This document shows positions 1 to 11,187 of a stretch of DNA of 64,000 nt, one piece after another (the first letter of the stretch is position 1; every line of letters starts with the position of its first letter). Under the pieces are notes generated by a model. It ran no database searches. It saw only the letters and a list, made by a program, of their open reading frames with translations, and was not told where the DNA came from. A program made the translations under genes and the position numbers. The DNA lies in contig NZ_BBMZ01000003.1 of NCBI RefSeq assembly GCF_000759795.1, positions 1 through 64,000 of the forward strand, written 5' to 3'. Source of the stretch: Pseudescherichia vulneris NBRC 102420 (lineage in GTDB: Bacteria > Pseudomonadota > Gammaproteobacteria > Enterobacterales > Enterobacteriaceae).

Positions 1-15
1 CGGCTAATCAAGTTT

Positions 16-91
<76 letters not shown>

Positions 92-256
92 AAACTTGTT
101 GCTGTCGTAACGTTAATTTCTCATCGTTACGGGAGGCGCATTATACGAGAAATCATTTTAGCTGCAACCCCCTACAAAGCGAATTTTGCGAAATTAAGTT
201 CAAACGCTGCAATATTCGTCACATTGCACATTTTTACATCGGAACGCATACCGTAG

Positions 257-281
257 GCCCGGCAAGCCTTTGCCGCCGGGC
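257..281. repeat. REP-like palindrome
   Basis: An inverted repeat, GCCCGGC facing GCCGGGC with an 11-nt loop, is preceded by GTAG. This is the typical form of enterobacterial repetitive extragenic palindromes. It lies just beyond the orn stop codon, where it may stabilise the 3' end of the transcript. Related copies lie near 8150, 16540, 20490 and 57425. Confidence 0.75.
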
Positions 282-290
282 ATGTTGCGC

Positions 291-836
291 TTACAGCTTA
301 ATAAAATGCTCACGGTAATAAGCCAGCTCGGCTACCGATTCGCGGATATCATCCAGCGCCTGGTGCGTGTTCTGCTTTTTCAGGCCGTTGAGCACCTCCG
401 GCTTCCAGCGCTTAGCCAGCTCCTTCAGCGTGCTGACATCGAGGTAGCGATAGTGGAAGTAGGCTTCCAGCTCGGGCATATACTTAAACAGGAAGCGACG
501 ATCCTGACCGATGCTGTTGCCGCAGATAGGGGATGTCCCTGCCGGGACCCACTCCTTCAGGAAAGCAATAGTCGCCAGTTCGGCGGCGCGGTCGTCCTGG
601 GTACTGGCCTTAACCCGCTCCACCAGTCCGCTGCCGGTATGGGTGCGTACGTTCCACTCATCCATCAGCGCCAGCTGTTCATCTGACTGGTGCACGGCAA
701 TTACCGGGCCTTCTGCCAGAATATTCAGGTTGGCATCGGTGACCAGGGTTGCGATCTCAATAATGCGATCGCGCTCGGGATCCAGCCCGGTCATCTCAAG
801 ATCGATCCAAATCAGGTTGTTTTCATTTGCACTCAT
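291..836 (-). CDS. orn: Oligoribonuclease
   Basis: Orn is a cytoplasmic DEDDh 3'-5' exoribonuclease that degrades 2-5 nt RNAs, including pGpG from c-di-GMP turnover, to mononucleotides. The 181-residue product has the family's usual length and is near-identical to the E. coli protein. [10 protein letters not shown] near the N terminus carries the first DE pair of the catalytic motif, and [10 protein letters not shown] near the C terminus carries the H and last D. A longer reading frame extends upstream to 953, but the conserved N terminus MSANEN starts at 836, so that start is chosen. Orn is divergent from rsgA, as in E. coli. Its pGpG role links it loosely to the GGDEF-EAL protein at 32.8 kb. 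Confidence 0.97.
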   Translation of the reverse strand: MSANENNLIWIDLEMTGLDPERDRIIEIATLVTDANLNILAEGPVIAVHQSDEQLALMDEWNVRTHTGSGLVERVKASTQDDRAAELATIAFLKEWVPAGTSPICGNSIGQDRRFLFKYMPELEAYFHYRYLDVSTLKELAKRWKPEVLNGLKKQNTHQALDDIRESVAELAYYREHFIKL

Positions 837-930
837 GCTATTTTCCACCCATCTCGCACGACTATAATTATCTAAATTAGCATCTATCATAGAGGTTTTG
901 CCCATCAGGGGCGACCAGGAGTCAGTACGA

Positions 931-1983
931 TTGAGTAAAAATAAACTCTCCAAAGGCCAGCAGCGCCGTGTGAAAGCAAACCACCAGCGTCGGCTTAAAA
1001 CGTCTACGGAGAAGCCGGATTACGACGATAACCTGTTTGGCGAAACCGCCGAAGGGATTGTCATTAGCCGTTTTGGTATGCACGCCGACGTTGAAGCCGC
1101 CGATGGCCACGTCCACCGCTGTAACATCCGCCGCACGATCCGTTCGCTGGTTACCGGTGACCGGGTGGTCTGGCGTCCAGGCAAGGCCGCTGCTGAAGGG
1201 GTTAACGTAAAAGGCATCGTTGAGGCAGTGCATGAGCGCACGTCGGTGCTGACCCGCCCCGATTTTTATGACGGGGTAAAACCCATCGCCGCCAATATCG
1301 ATCAGATCATCATTGTCTCTGCCATTCTGCCGGAGCTGTCGCCTAACATCATCGACCGCTATCTTGTGGCCTGTGAAACGCTGGACGTGGAACCGCTCAT
1401 CGTACTCAATAAGATTGACCTGCTGGACGAGCAAAGCAGGGCGTTTGTGGACGAGCAGATGGATGTCTACCGTAAGATTGGCTATCGCGTGCTGATGGTC
1501 TCCAGTCACACCCAGGACGGCTTAAAACCGCTGGAAGAGGCGCTGACCGATCGTATCAGCATCTTTGCCGGCCAGTCCGGGGTAGGCAAATCGAGCCTGC
1601 TGAACGCCCTGCTGGGATTACAGGAAGAGATCCTGACCAACGACGTCTCCGATAACTCGGGGCTCGGCCAGCACACCACTACCGCGGCTCGGCTCTATCA
1701 CTTCCCGCACGGCGGGGATGTGATCGACTCCCCTGGCGTACGGGAATTTGGTCTCTGGCACCTGGAGCCGGAACAAATCACCCGCGGCTTTGTCGAATTC
1801 CACGACTATCTCGGTCACTGTAAATACCGTGACTGCAAGCACGGCAGCGATCCCGGCTGCGCGATCCGGGAAGCCGTTGATAAAGGCGAGATTGCTGAAA
1901 CCCGGTTTGAAAACTATCACCGTATTCTGGAGAGCATGGCGCAGGTAAAAACGCGTAAAAACTTTTCTGAATCCGACGACTGA
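931..1983 (+). CDS. rsgA: Ribosome small subunit-dependent GTPase RsgA
   Basis: RsgA (YjeQ) is a circularly permuted GTPase that assists late maturation of the 30S subunit. The 350-residue product has an N-terminal OB-fold, the NKID guanine-specificity motif near residue 160, then the P-loop GQSGVGKSS near 213 and DSPG after it. This G4-G1-G3 order is the hallmark of the permuted family. A C-terminal Cys/His cluster (CKYRDCKH and the following Cys) forms the zinc-binding knuckle. Translation is assigned to TTG at 931, preceded by AGGAG, because it gives the conserved start [10 protein letters not shown]. An upstream ATG at 898 would add 11 unconserved residues. Confidence 0.96.
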   Translation: MSKNKLSKGQQRRVKANHQRRLKTSTEKPDYDDNLFGETAEGIVISRFGMHADVEAADGHVHRCNIRRTIRSLVTGDRVVWRPGKAAAEGVNVKGIVEAVHERTSVLTRPDFYDGVKPIAANIDQIIIVSAILPELSPNIIDRYLVACETLDVEPLIVLNKIDLLDEQSRAFVDEQMDVYRKIGYRVLMVSSHTQDGLKPLEEALTDRISIFAGQSGVGKSSLLNALLGLQEEILTNDVSDNSGLGQHTTTAARLYHFPHGGDVIDSPGVREFGLWHLEPEQITRGFVEFHDYLGHCKYRDCKHGSDPGCAIREAVDKGEIAETRFENYHRILESMAQVKTRKNFSESDD

Positions 1984-2081
1984 CAATTAAGCTGAGCATC
2001 GCTAAAATCGTCCCCTTTTTTTAAGGGTCCGCTGCTGCGTTGCGGATCAGGAACGACCAAAACACTAGCCTGGAGGCTACC

Positions 2082-3047
2082 TTGTTAGACTCATTTAAAC
2101 TTTCGCTTCAATACATTCTGCCTAAACTGTGGCTCACTCGCCTCGCGGGCTGGGGCGCAAGCAAACGCGGGGGATGGCTTACCAAGCTGGTCATCGACCT
2201 GTTCGTCAAATACTACAAGGTTAATATGCAGGAGGCGCAAAAGCCGGATACCGCCAGCTATCGCACCTTTAACGACTTTTTTGTGCGCCCGCTGCGCGAC
2301 GAAGTCCGCCCGCTTAACACCGATCCCAGCGTGCTGGTGATGCCTGCCGACGGCGTAATCAGCCAGTTGGGCCGTATCGAAAACGACAAGCTGCTGCAGG
2401 CCAAAGGTCATCACTACAGTCTTGAGGCGCTGCTGGCCGGTAACTATCTGCTGGCGGACAAGTTCCGTGACGGCAGCTTCGCGACCACCTATCTGTCGCC
2501 GCGTGACTATCACCGCGTCCACATGCCTTGCAACGGCATCCTGCGCGAGATGATCTACGTTCCGGGCGATCTCTTCTCGGTTAACCACCTCACCGCGCGC
2601 AACGTACCGAACCTGTTCGCCCGTAACGAGCGCGTTATCTGTGTGTTCGACACCGAATTCGGCCCGATGGCGCAGATTCTGGTTGGCGCGACCATTGTTG
2701 GCAGCATCGAAACCGTCTGGGCGGGCACCATCACGCCGCCGCGCGAAGGCATTATCAAACGCTGGACGTGGCCAGAAGGTGAAAGCGAAGGTGCTGTGGC
2801 ACTGCTGAAGGGCCAGGAGATGGGTCGCTTTAAGCTCGGCTCAACGGTGATCAACCTCTTCGCACCGGGCAGCGTCGCGCTGGCAGAGCATTTAGAGAGC
2901 CTGTCGGTGACTAAAATCGGCGAGCCGCTGGCTTACTCTACCGAGGCCGTTGCCCCGGATGTCACCCCTACCCCGCTGCCGCAGGAAGAGATTGACGCCG
3001 AGCACGACGCCAACCCGTTGGTAGACGACAACAAAGACCCGGTTTGA
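2082..3047 (+). CDS. psd: Phosphatidylserine decarboxylase proenzyme
   Basis: Psd converts phosphatidylserine to phosphatidylethanolamine at the inner membrane, the last step of PE synthesis. The 321-residue proenzyme contains the self-cleavage motif LGST at residues 252-255. Cleavage before Ser254 creates the pyruvoyl prosthetic group and splits the chain into beta and alpha subunits. The start is TTG at 2082 behind TGGAGG, giving the conserved N terminus [10 protein letters not shown]. The acidic C-terminal tail is variable, as in relatives. mscM follows 35 bp downstream, and the two form an operon in E. coli. Confidence 0.96.
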   Translation: MLDSFKLSLQYILPKLWLTRLAGWGASKRGGWLTKLVIDLFVKYYKVNMQEAQKPDTASYRTFNDFFVRPLRDEVRPLNTDPSVLVMPADGVISQLGRIENDKLLQAKGHHYSLEALLAGNYLLADKFRDGSFATTYLSPRDYHRVHMPCNGILREMIYVPGDLFSVNHLTARNVPNLFARNERVICVFDTEFGPMAQILVGATIVGSIETVWAGTITPPREGIIKRWTWPEGESEGAVALLKGQEMGRFKLGSTVINLFAPGSVALAEHLESLSVTKIGEPLAYSTEAVAPDVTPTPLPQEEIDAEHDANPLVDDNKDPV

Positions 3048-3082
3048 TCTAACAAAGGTTTAATTTACAAAGGTATAGCAAC

Positions 3083-6000
3083 GTGCGCCTGATTATCGCA
3101 TTTCTGATGGCCTGGTGCCTCAGCGCGGGGGCGTACGCTGCGACGATCCCCGACGCCAAACAGATCACCCAGGAGCTGGAGCAGGCTAAAGCGGCCGCCG
3201 CCTCACCCGAGCAGGCGGAAACCGTGGAGGCGCTCCAGTCCGCGCTGAATGCCCTTGAGGAGCGTAACGGCTCCCTTGAGCGCGCTAAACAGTATCAGCA
3301 GGTCATCGACGACTTCCCCAAACTCTCCGAGACGCTGCGTAGCCAGTTCAACAACCTGCGCGACGAGCCTAAAGCCGTTCCGGCAGGCATCACCACCGAT
3401 GCCTTAAACCAGGAGATCCTCCAGGTCAGCAGCCAGCTGCTGGAAAAAACGCGCCAGGCCCAGCAGGAGCAGGAGCGCGCCCGGGAGATCAACGACTCCT
3501 TAAGCCAGCTTCCGCAGCAGCAGACCGACGCCCGCCGTCAGCTAAGCGAAGTCGAGCGCCGCATCGGCACGCAGACCGGCACCACCGCGCTGGCCCAGGC
3601 GCAAACCCTGAGCGCACAGGCAGCGTCTGCCAGGCTGAAGGCCCAGGTGGATGAACTGGAGCTTGCCCAGCTGTCGGCAAATAACCGCCAGGAGCTGGCA
3701 CGGATGCGATCCGAGCTGGCCCAGAAGCAGGCCCAGCAGCTGGATACCTATCTTCAGGCGCTGCGTAATCAGCTTAACAGCCAGCGTCAGCGCGAGGCCG
3801 AGCAGGCGCTGGAGAGCACCGAGCTGCTGGCAGAGAACAGCGCCAACCTGCCTGCAGGCATCGTTGACCAGTTCAAAATCAACCGCGAGCTGTCGCAGGC
3901 GCTCAACCAGCAGGCCCAGCGGATGGATCTGGTGGCCTCCCAGCAGCGCCAGGCGACCGGTCAGACGTTGCAGGTACGCCAGGCCCTGAATACGCTGCGC
4001 GAGCAGTCCCAGTGGCTGGGGGTCTCCAACATGCTCGGCGATGCGCTGCGTGCCCAGGTGGCCCGCCTGCCGGAGATGCCGAAGCCGCAGCAGCTGGATA
4101 CCGAGATGGCCCAGCTGCGAGTGCACCGCATGCACTATGAGGATCTGCTCAACAAGCAGCCTCAGCTGCGTCAGATCCACCAGGCGGATGGGCAGCCGCT
4201 AACCGCCGAGCAGAGCCGTATCCTGGAGGCGCAGCTGCGTACCCAGCGCGAGCTGCTCACCTCTCTGCTGCAGGGAGGCGACACGCTGATCCTGGAGCTG
4301 ACCAAGCTGAAGGTTTCCAACAGCCAGCTTGAGGATGCGCTGAAAGAGGTCAACGAAGCCACCCACCGCTATCTCTTCTGGACCGCCGACGTCAGCCCGA
4401 TGACGCTCAGCTGGCCGATTGAGATTGTGCAGGATCTGCGCCGCCTCATCTCGCTGGATACCGTAAACCAGCTCGGCAAGGCGACGATGATGATGCTGAC
4501 CAGCAAGGAGACGCTGCTACCGCTGTTTGCCGCGCTGGTGCTGGTGGGCTTCAGCGTCTACTCCCGCAAGCACTTTACTCGCTTCCTGGAGCGCTCCAGC
4601 GCGAAGGTCGGCAAAGTGACGCAGGATCACTTCTGGCTCACGCTGCGCACGGTGTTCTGGTCGATTCTTGTGGCCTCCCCGCTGCCGGTGCTGTGGGCGA
4701 CGCTCGGCTACGGTCTGCGATCCGCCTGGCCCTATCCGCTGGCGGTGGCGATCGGTGATGGCGTCACCGCTACCGTGCCGCTGCTGTGGGTGGTGATGAT
4801 CTGCGCCACCTTCGCCCGCCCGACCGGCCTGTTTGTCGTGCATTTTGGCTGGCCGCGCAGCCGGGTGGCACGCGGCCTGCGCTCTTACCTGATGAGTATC
4901 GGCCTGATCGTGCCGCTGATTATGGCGCTGATCATGTTTGATAATCTCAGCGACCGCGAGTTCTCCGGCTCCCTTGGCCGCCTCTGCTTTATGCTGATCT
5001 GCGGCGCGCTGGCCGTGGTGACGCTGAGCCTGAAACGCGCCGGGATCCCGCTCTACGTCGATAAGACCGGCAGCGGCGACAACATGGTTAACCGCATGCT
5101 GTGGAACCTGCTGCTGAGCGCCCCGCTGGCGGCGATGCTGGCGGCGGCCGTGGGCTATCTGGCAACCGCCCAGGCGCTGCTGGCCCGACTAGAGACCTCG
5201 GTGGCGATCTGGTTCCTGCTGCTGGTGGTGTATCACATCATCCGCCGCTGGATGCTGATCCAGCGCCGTCGTCTGGCCTTTGACCGCGCAAGACATCGCC
5301 GGGCAGAGATCCTGGCCCAGCGCGCCCGCGGCGAGGAGGAGCAGGCCCACTCGACCAGTACGGAAGGCGCGGTAGAGGTAGACGAAAGCGAGCTGGATCT
5401 CGATGCCATCAGCGCCCAGTCGCTGCGGCTGGTGCGCTCAATTCTGATGCTGATCGCCCTGCTCTCGGTGATTGTGCTGTGGTCAGAGATCCACTCGGCG
5501 TTTGGCTTCCTGGAGAATATCTCCCTGTGGGACGTTACCTCGACGGTACAGGGCGTCGAGAGCCTGGAGCCGATCACCCTCGGTGCAGTGCTGATCGCCA
5601 TTTTGGTATTTATCATCACCACCCAGCTGGTGCGGCACCTGCCAGCCCTGCTGGAGCTGGCGCTGCTCCAGCACCTCGACCTGACGCCGGGAACGGGCTA
5701 CGCCATCACCACCATCACCAAATATCTGCTGATGCTGTTCGGTGGCCTGGTGGGCTTCTCTATGATCGGTATTGAGTGGGCTAAATTACAGTGGCTGGTC
5801 GCGGCGCTCGGTGTGGGATTAGGCTTTGGTTTACAGGAGATCTTTGCCAACTTTATCTCTGGCCTGATCATCCTGTTTGAGAAGCCGATCCGCATTGGGG
5901 ATACCGTGACCATTCGCGATCTCACCGGTAGCGTAACGAAGATCAATACCCGTGCTACTACCATTAGCGACTGGGACCGTAAAGAGATCATCGTGCCGAA

Positions 6001-6415
6001 TAAGGCGTTTATCACCGAGCAGTTTATCAACTGGTCGCTGTCGGATTCGGTGACGCGTGTGGTGCTTACCGTTCCCGCGCCCTCGGATGCCAACAGCGAA
6101 GAGGTTACGCAGCTGCTCTACACCGCCGCTGAGCGCTGCTCGCTGGTGATCGATAACCCGCCGCCGGAGGTCTTCCTGGTGGATCTGCAGCAGGGTATTC
6201 AGCTCTTTGAGCTGCGTATCTACGCCGCCGAGATGGGCCACCGAATGCCGCTGCGTCACGAGATCCATCAGCTGATCCTGCAGGGTTTCCGCGAGCACGG
6301 CATCGACCTGCCGTTCCCGCCGTTCCAGATGCGTCTGGAGTCTCTCGACGGCAAACGCGCCGCCAGGACGTTAAGCTCTGCCGGACGCGGCCAGCGCCCA
6401 TCGGGTAGCCTGTAG
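3083..6415 (+). CDS. mscM: Miniconductance mechanosensitive channel MscM
   Basis: This is a large MscS-superfamily channel (YjeP) that releases solutes on hypo-osmotic shock. The 1110-residue product starts at GTG 3083 and has a cleavable signal peptide ending near AYA (residues 17-19). A roughly 450-residue periplasmic, Gln/Leu/Ala-rich coiled-coil region follows. Many transmembrane helices start near residue 475, and the C-terminal MscS domain includes the pore helix region with LGVGLGFGLQEI and the beta-domain. Its length matches E. coli MscM (1107 residues). It lies downstream of psd on the same strand and ends at a strong terminator. Confidence 0.95.
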   Translation: MRLIIAFLMAWCLSAGAYAATIPDAKQITQELEQAKAAAASPEQAETVEALQSALNALEERNGSLERAKQYQQVIDDFPKLSETLRSQFNNLRDEPKAVPAGITTDALNQEILQVSSQLLEKTRQAQQEQERAREINDSLSQLPQQQTDARRQLSEVERRIGTQTGTTALAQAQTLSAQAASARLKAQVDELELAQLSANNRQELARMRSELAQKQAQQLDTYLQALRNQLNSQRQREAEQALESTELLAENSANLPAGIVDQFKINRELSQALNQQAQRMDLVASQQRQATGQTLQVRQALNTLREQSQWLGVSNMLGDALRAQVARLPEMPKPQQLDTEMAQLRVHRMHYEDLLNKQPQLRQIHQADGQPLTAEQSRILEAQLRTQRELLTSLLQGGDTLILELTKLKVSNSQLEDALKEVNEATHRYLFWTADVSPMTLSWPIEIVQDLRRLISLDTVNQLGKATMMMLTSKETLLPLFAALVLVGFSVYSRKHFTRFLERSSAKVGKVTQDHFWLTLRTVFWSILVASPLPVLWATLGYGLRSAWPYPLAVAIGDGVTATVPLLWVVMICATFARPTGLFVVHFGWPRSRVARGLRSYLMSIGLIVPLIMALIMFDNLSDREFSGSLGRLCFMLICGALAVVTLSLKRAGIPLYVDKTGSGDNMVNRMLWNLLLSAPLAAMLAAAVGYLATAQALLARLETSVAIWFLLLVVYHIIRRWMLIQRRRLAFDRARHRRAEILAQRARGEEEQAHSTSTEGAVEVDESELDLDAISAQSLRLVRSILMLIALLSVIVLWSEIHSAFGFLENISLWDVTSTVQGVESLEPITLGAVLIAILVFIITTQLVRHLPALLELALLQHLDLTPGTGYAITTITKYLLMLFGGLVGFSMIGIEWAKLQWLVAALGVGLGFGLQEIFANFISGLIILFEKPIRIGDTVTIRDLTGSVTKINTRATTISDWDRKEIIVPNKAFITEQFINWSLSDSVTRVVLTVPAPSDANSEEVTQLLYTAAERCSLVIDNPPPEVFLVDLQQGIQLFELRIYAAEMGHRMPLRHEIHQLILQGFREHGIDLPFPPFQMRLESLDGKRAARTLSSAGRGQRPSGSL

Positions 6416-6432
6416 TCATCACGTTTAATCAC

Positions 6433-6466
6433 AACGCCGCAGCTTAACCGCTGCGGCGTTTTTTTA
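6433..6466. terminator. Terminator after mscM, shared with yjeM
   Basis: A 10-bp stem, AACGCCGCAG with CTGCGGCGTT, is followed on the plus strand by a run of T. It ends mscM transcription. The yjeM stop codon (minus strand) lies inside the T run, so the hairpin also sits immediately beyond yjeM and may act in both directions. Confidence 0.85.
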
Positions 6467-7966
6467 GCGGGGTGACAACCTACCCACGCGGCTGATGCGC
6501 CGCTGGTAACGCTCATATAGCCCCAGCGCCAGCAGCGAGAAGAAGATCGGCCCGCCCGCCATCCACAGAGCGCTGCTCAAATCCCCTTTCTCAATCACCG
6601 GCTCAATGACGGTAAAAATATTGGCGAAGGCCACCAGCAGCACAACAATGCCGGTCATCACCAGCGTCGTACCGCGAGATTTGAAAATCACAAAGGGCCG
6701 ATGCAGATCCGTTTTGGCCTTAAAGAAGGGAAACGCCAATGCCAGGAAGAGGTACGGCAGCGTCATGGAGACGTTCGCCATCAGCGTCACTTTGTTATAA
6801 AACGCCGATGCCGTACCGCCGCCGAACGAGACCAGCAGAATGATCAGGCTCACCAGCAGGCACTGGAGCCACATTGACGTCTCAGGCATGCCGCTCTTAT
6901 TTAATCGCGTCATCGGCGCGGGCCACATCTCTTTCGGCGTCCCCTGAATAATCGCCTTCAGCGGGGAGTAGATCAGCGTAAAGAACGCCCCGGTATAGGC
7001 GAGGAACATCGACAGGCCGGTTATTCTGGCAAACCAGACGCCGGTCAGGCTAGCCGCCTCAGGCGACAGATGCAGCGCGTTGCCCAGCGTTGCGCCCAGG
7101 CTCTCCATCAGCACGTAGGTTATGTTGCCAAGGTTGGTCGAATCGGTGCTTAACACCTGCTGCCAGTTGGTGCTGACGCCCCAGAGAATAATAGCCAGAG
7201 AGTAGCCGATGGAGATCACCACGGCGGCAAAGATAATGCCTTTAGCGAAGTTTTTCTCGGGGTTTTCGGTCTTATCCACCAGACCGCCTACCGCCTCAAT
7301 GCCGCCGTAGGCGAACAGGGCAAAGACCATAAACGACAGCATAGAGAGATCGGAGTGATAGCCTGGATTCGGCGAGGCAGTGAAGTTGATCGCCTCAGCA
7401 AAATGCCCACCGTTAAGCAGTAAAATCGCAATGCTGGCAAAGAGCAGCACCAGGTTAAGACACATGACGGCAATCCCGCCGACGGCGGTGACTTTGGCGA
7501 TCTTATTAATACCCTTAGCCGCCACAAAGGTCACTACCACCATCCAGACAACGGCCAGCACGCCCACCACCTGCGTGGGCTGTAAGCCAGCGACGTGCCA
7601 GCGCTGCGTCATATCCGCGCCCACGATAAAAGTAGAGAAGGGAACCCATACCTTCGCGGCGGTGCTGACCATCCAGATGACGTACGATGAAAACCACATA
7701 AAGGTGCCGATAAACGCATAGCGTGGCCCGACGCTGTTCTCCATCCACGAGTAGATCCCGCCCTCCTCTTTACGGTAGGCGGCCCCCATCTCGGCCATCA
7801 TCAAGGCAAAAGGAATGAAGAAGAACAGGGCTGCAAAGATATACCAGGGCGTGGCGCTGTGGCCCATCAGGTAAAACGCGCTGCCGCTGTTAGCAAAGCC
7901 AAAAACCGATGTAAATATCATGAGAACAAGCCCCATCAGGCTCATCTTTTTAAGATTGTCGCTCAT
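6464..7966 (-). CDS. yjeM: APC-family glutamate/GABA-type transporter YjeM
   Basis: This is an inner-membrane amino acid permease of the APC superfamily, in the glutamate:GABA antiporter-like group. The 500 residues match the E. coli YjeM length. About 12-14 hydrophobic helices are visible, and the N-terminal helix has the substrate-binding-loop style GFANSGSAFY. KEEGGIYSW, near the first cytoplasmic loop, is typical of GadC-like transporters. The substrate is not established. It is convergent with mscM and sits between mscM and epmA as in E. coli. Confidence 0.93.
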   Translation of the reverse strand: MSDNLKKMSLMGLVLMIFTSVFGFANSGSAFYLMGHSATPWYIFAALFFFIPFALMMAEMGAAYRKEEGGIYSWMENSVGPRYAFIGTFMWFSSYVIWMVSTAAKVWVPFSTFIVGADMTQRWHVAGLQPTQVVGVLAVVWMVVVTFVAAKGINKIAKVTAVGGIAVMCLNLVLLFASIAILLLNGGHFAEAINFTASPNPGYHSDLSMLSFMVFALFAYGGIEAVGGLVDKTENPEKNFAKGIIFAAVVISIGYSLAIILWGVSTNWQQVLSTDSTNLGNITYVLMESLGATLGNALHLSPEAASLTGVWFARITGLSMFLAYTGAFFTLIYSPLKAIIQGTPKEMWPAPMTRLNKSGMPETSMWLQCLLVSLIILLVSFGGGTASAFYNKVTLMANVSMTLPYLFLALAFPFFKAKTDLHRPFVIFKSRGTTLVMTGIVVLLVAFANIFTVIEPVIEKGDLSSALWMAGGPIFFSLLALGLYERYQRRISRVGRLSPR

Positions 7967-8140
7967 AGATCTATCCCTGCTGTCTGGTGAAAGAGAGGGT
8001 AAAAAAGTTACCCAAATGAACGGCTGGATAGTAACAAAGCGGTAGGTTTAAATTGTGACTTCAGGAGGGAAAGCAAAAGATGAAGTGGGCAATTAGCACA
8101 AAAAGTAATATTTTATTTTGCACTATCTCGGTACAACCAT

Positions 8141-8172
8141 GTAGGCCGGGTAAGCAGAGTGCTACCCGGCTT
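8141..8172. repeat. REP element
   Basis: GTAGGCCGGGTA pairs with TACCCGGC across a short loop, matching the REP consensus with its GTAG head. It lies in the gap between the promoter side of yjeM and the 3' end of epmA. Confidence 0.8.
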
Positions 8173-8178
8173 GGTTAT

Positions 8179-9156
8179 TTACGCTCTGTCGACTGAAAAG
8201 GCCAGCACCTCGGCCAGGGTCTCTGTGCCCAGTGCCAGCATTACCAGACGATCGACACCCAGCGCCACGCCGGAGCAGTCCGGCAATCCCGCCTCCAGCG
8301 CGCCCAGCAGGTTGTAATCGATAGGCTGCTGCTCCAGGCCCATGGCCGCACGCTTGCGGTTATCCTGCTCAAAGCGCTGCTGCTGTTCACGGGCGTCGGT
8401 CAGCTCATGGAAACCGTTCGCCAGCTCCATGCCTTTGAAATAGACCTCAAAACGCTCCGCTACGCGATGATCTTCGGTGCTGATCTGCGCCAGTGCCGCC
8501 TGACTTGCCGGGAAGTGATAGACAAACGCCGGGCGATCTTTGCCAATGTGCGGCTCAACGCCCATGGTAAAGAGCAGCTGCAGCAGCGTGTCCCGATCCT
8601 CTTCCCGATCGGCAATATTACTTAGATCCAGCCTGGCCGCAGCATCACGCAGCTGCTGCTTGTCGGCTGAGAGCGGATCGATATCCAGATGACGCTGAAA
8701 CGCCTGCTGATAGGAGAGCGAATCCGCCGCCGGGCACTCCAGCACCTGTTGCAGCAGATCGTCTACTTCGTTCATCAGCCGGTACATATCATAGTGCGGG
8801 CGATACCACTCCAGCATGGTGAACTCAGGGTTATGGTGACGCCCCATCTCTTCATTGCGAAAGCTACGGCACAGCTGGAAAACCGGTCCACAGCCCGCGG
8901 CCAGCAGGCGCTTCATGTGGTACTCCGGGCTGGTCATCAGATAGAGATCCAGTCCCTGCGAGTGGCCTGGGCCAACAAAACGGGTTTTAAACGGGAACAG
9001 ATGAACGTCCGTGACCGTCGCCTGGCTCATGCAGGGCGTCTCCACCTCCAGCACGCCGCGATCGGCAAAGAAACGGCGGATCTCGGCCATTATTGCTGCA
9101 CGTTTCAGCAGGTTAGGAATAGATGCGCTCGGCCGCCAGGCTGCCGTTTCACTCAT
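8179..9156 (-). CDS. epmA: EF-P--(R)-beta-lysine ligase EpmA
   Basis: EpmA (YjeA/PoxA/GenX) is a lysyl-tRNA synthetase paralogue that attaches (R)-beta-lysine to Lys34 of elongation factor P. The 325 residues cover only the class II catalytic core. Motif 2 is [20 protein letters not shown] and motif 3 is [12 protein letters not shown]. The N-terminal anticodon-binding domain of true LysRS is absent, as expected. The start at 9156 gives the conserved MSETAAW, and the upstream in-frame extension to 9309 runs into the frd promoter region. Its substrate efp and partner enzyme epmB are about 6 kb away. Confidence 0.96.
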   Translation of the reverse strand: MSETAAWRPSASIPNLLKRAAIMAEIRRFFADRGVLEVETPCMSQATVTDVHLFPFKTRFVGPGHSQGLDLYLMTSPEYHMKRLLAAGCGPVFQLCRSFRNEEMGRHHNPEFTMLEWYRPHYDMYRLMNEVDDLLQQVLECPAADSLSYQQAFQRHLDIDPLSADKQQLRDAAARLDLSNIADREEDRDTLLQLLFTMGVEPHIGKDRPAFVYHFPASQAALAQISTEDHRVAERFEVYFKGMELANGFHELTDAREQQQRFEQDNRKRAAMGLEQQPIDYNLLGALEAGLPDCSGVALGVDRLVMLALGTETLAEVLAFSVDRA

Positions 9157-9300
9157 GGTGTGTTCTCCGATGTCAGACAAGGGCACGAAGTCTACTCGAC
9201 GGGGGACCCGGAGACAAATTCTGTGCGGCAAATTTACGCAACCAGAACCCTTTTTCGTGACGGGCCAGAGCAAAAAACGGCTGCAAAGATCGGCAAAAAA

Positions 9301-9342
9301 ATCGAACACGTCAAATTTCCCTCAGATCCCTACGGGTATACT
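9301..9342 (+). promoter_or_regulatory. frd promoter with FNR-like site
   Basis: ATCGAACACGTCAAAT (9301-9316) is a partial match to the FNR dyad TTGAT-N4-ATCAA. It lies where the E. coli frd operon has its FNR site, upstream of a -10-like TATACT at 9337-9342. Placement and resemblance to the known E. coli frd leader suggest anaerobic activation of frdABCD. The site is inferred, not proven. Confidence 0.6.
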
Positions 9343-9396
9343 GGCGTACCCATAATGGAGCAGTGGAACTGTTTACAGCCAATCTGGAGGAATGTC

Positions 9397-11187
9397 GTGC
9401 ACACTTTTCAAGCCGATCTCGTCGTTATAGGCGCTGGCGGTGCGGGTTTACGCGCTGCTATAGCGGCCGCCCAGGCGGATCCCAATGCGAAAATCGCCCT
9501 TGTCTCAAAGGTCTATCCCATGCGCAGCCACACCGTGGCGGCCGAGGGAGGCTCTGCTGCCGTCACGCAGGATCACGACAGCTTTGAGTACCATTTTCAC
9601 GACACCGTAGCCGGCGGAGACTGGCTGTGCGAGCAGGATGTGGTCGACTATTTTGTTCACCATTGTCCAACGGAGATGACCCAGCTTGAGCTGTGGGGCT
9701 GTCCGTGGAGCCGCCGTCCGGACGGCAGCGTTAACGTGCGCCGCTTTGGCGGGATGAAGATCGAGCGCACCTGGTTCGCCGCTGATAAGACCGGCTTCCA
9801 TATGCTGCACACCCTCTTCCAGACCTCCCTCCAGTTCCCACAGATCCAGCGCTTCGATGAGCATTTTGTCCTCGATATCCTCGTGGACGACGGGCAGGTT
9901 CGCGGCCTGGTCGCCATGAATATGATGGAAGGCACCCTGATGCAGATCCGCGCCAATGCGGTGGTGATGGCCACCGGCGGTGCGGGGCGCGTCTATCGCT
10001 ATAACACCAACGGCGGCATCGTCACCGGTGACGGCATGGGAATGGCGCTGGCTCACGGCGTACCGCTGCGCGATATGGAGTTTGTGCAGTATCACCCCAC
10101 CGGCCTGCCGGGCTCCGGCATTCTGATGACGGAGGGTTGCCGGGGCGAAGGCGGTATTCTGGTTAATAAAGATGGCTACCGCTATCTGCAGGACTACGGC
10201 ATGGGGCCGGAAACGCCGCTGGGCGAGCCAAAGAACAAATATATGGAGCTGGGGCCACGCGACAGGGTCTCCCAGGCTTTCTGGCACGAATGGCGTAAGG
10301 GCAACACGATCGCCACTCCGCGCGGTGACGTGGTCTATCTCGATCTGCGCCACCTCGGTGAAAAGAAAATTCTTGAGCGCCTGCCGTTTATCTGTGAGCT
10401 GGCTAAAGCCTATGTCGGCGTCGATCCGGTGAAAGAACCTATCCCGGTTCGTCCTACCGCCCACTACACCATGGGCGGCATCGAGACCGACAGCCGGTGC
10501 GAAACCCGCATTAAAGGGCTGTTTGCCGTGGGCGAGTGCTCCTCGGTCGGCCTGCACGGTGCTAACCGTCTCGGCTCAAACTCGCTGGCGGAGCTGGTGG
10601 TATTCGGTCGTCTTGCCGGGGAGCGCGCTATTGCGCATTCTCGTGCCGTGGGTACCGCTGCCGATAGCGCCCTCACCGCCCAGGCCGTTGATGTCGAGCA
10701 GCGTCTGAAAGCGCTGGTTAATCAGCAGGGCAACGAGAGCTGGGCAACGATCCGCGATGAGATGGGCCTGTCAATGGAGGAGGGCTGTGGCATTTACCGA
10801 ACGCCGGAGCTGATGCAGAAAACCGTCGATAAGCTGGCAGAGCTACAGGAGCGCTTTAAGCACGTGCGCGTAACCGACACCTCCAGCGTCTTTAATACCG
10901 AGCTGCTCTACACCATTGAGCTGGGACACGGGCTGAACGTCGCCGAGTGTATGGCGCACTCCGCGCTGGCCCGCAAAGAGTCGCGCGGGGCGCACCAGCG
11001 TCTGGACGAAGGCTGCACCGAGCGTGACGACGTCAACTTCCTGAAACATACCCTCGCCTTCCGCGATGCCGATGGCACAACGCGCCTTGCCTACAGCGAT
11101 GTCAACATCACCACGCTGCCGCCGGCGAAACGCGTCTACGGTGGGGAAGCGGAAGCTGCCGAGAACAAGGAGAAGGCGAATGGCTGA
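9397..11187 (+). CDS. frdA: Fumarate reductase flavoprotein subunit
   Basis: FrdA is the catalytic subunit of menaquinol:fumarate reductase, acting on the cytoplasmic face during anaerobic fumarate respiration. The 596-residue product has the N-terminal dinucleotide fold [10 protein letters not shown], and [10 protein letters not shown] carrying His45, the covalent FAD attachment site. Active-site segments include GPRDRVSQ and HPTGLPGSG. The start is GTG at 9397 behind CTGGAGGA, as in E. coli. An in-frame ATG far upstream (8689) lies inside epmA and is rejected. The C-terminal tail is six residues shorter than in E. coli. frdB overlaps its end by 8 bp. Confidence 0.97.
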   Translation: MHTFQADLVVIGAGGAGLRAAIAAAQADPNAKIALVSKVYPMRSHTVAAEGGSAAVTQDHDSFEYHFHDTVAGGDWLCEQDVVDYFVHHCPTEMTQLELWGCPWSRRPDGSVNVRRFGGMKIERTWFAADKTGFHMLHTLFQTSLQFPQIQRFDEHFVLDILVDDGQVRGLVAMNMMEGTLMQIRANAVVMATGGAGRVYRYNTNGGIVTGDGMGMALAHGVPLRDMEFVQYHPTGLPGSGILMTEGCRGEGGILVNKDGYRYLQDYGMGPETPLGEPKNKYMELGPRDRVSQAFWHEWRKGNTIATPRGDVVYLDLRHLGEKKILERLPFICELAKAYVGVDPVKEPIPVRPTAHYTMGGIETDSRCETRIKGLFAVGECSSVGLHGANRLGSNSLAELVVFGRLAGERAIAHSRAVGTAADSALTAQAVDVEQRLKALVNQQGNESWATIRDEMGLSMEEGCGIYRTPELMQKTVDKLAELQERFKHVRVTDTSSVFNTELLYTIELGHGLNVAECMAHSALARKESRGAHQRLDEGCTERDDVNFLKHTLAFRDADGTTRLAYSDVNITTLPPAKRVYGGEAEAAENKEKANG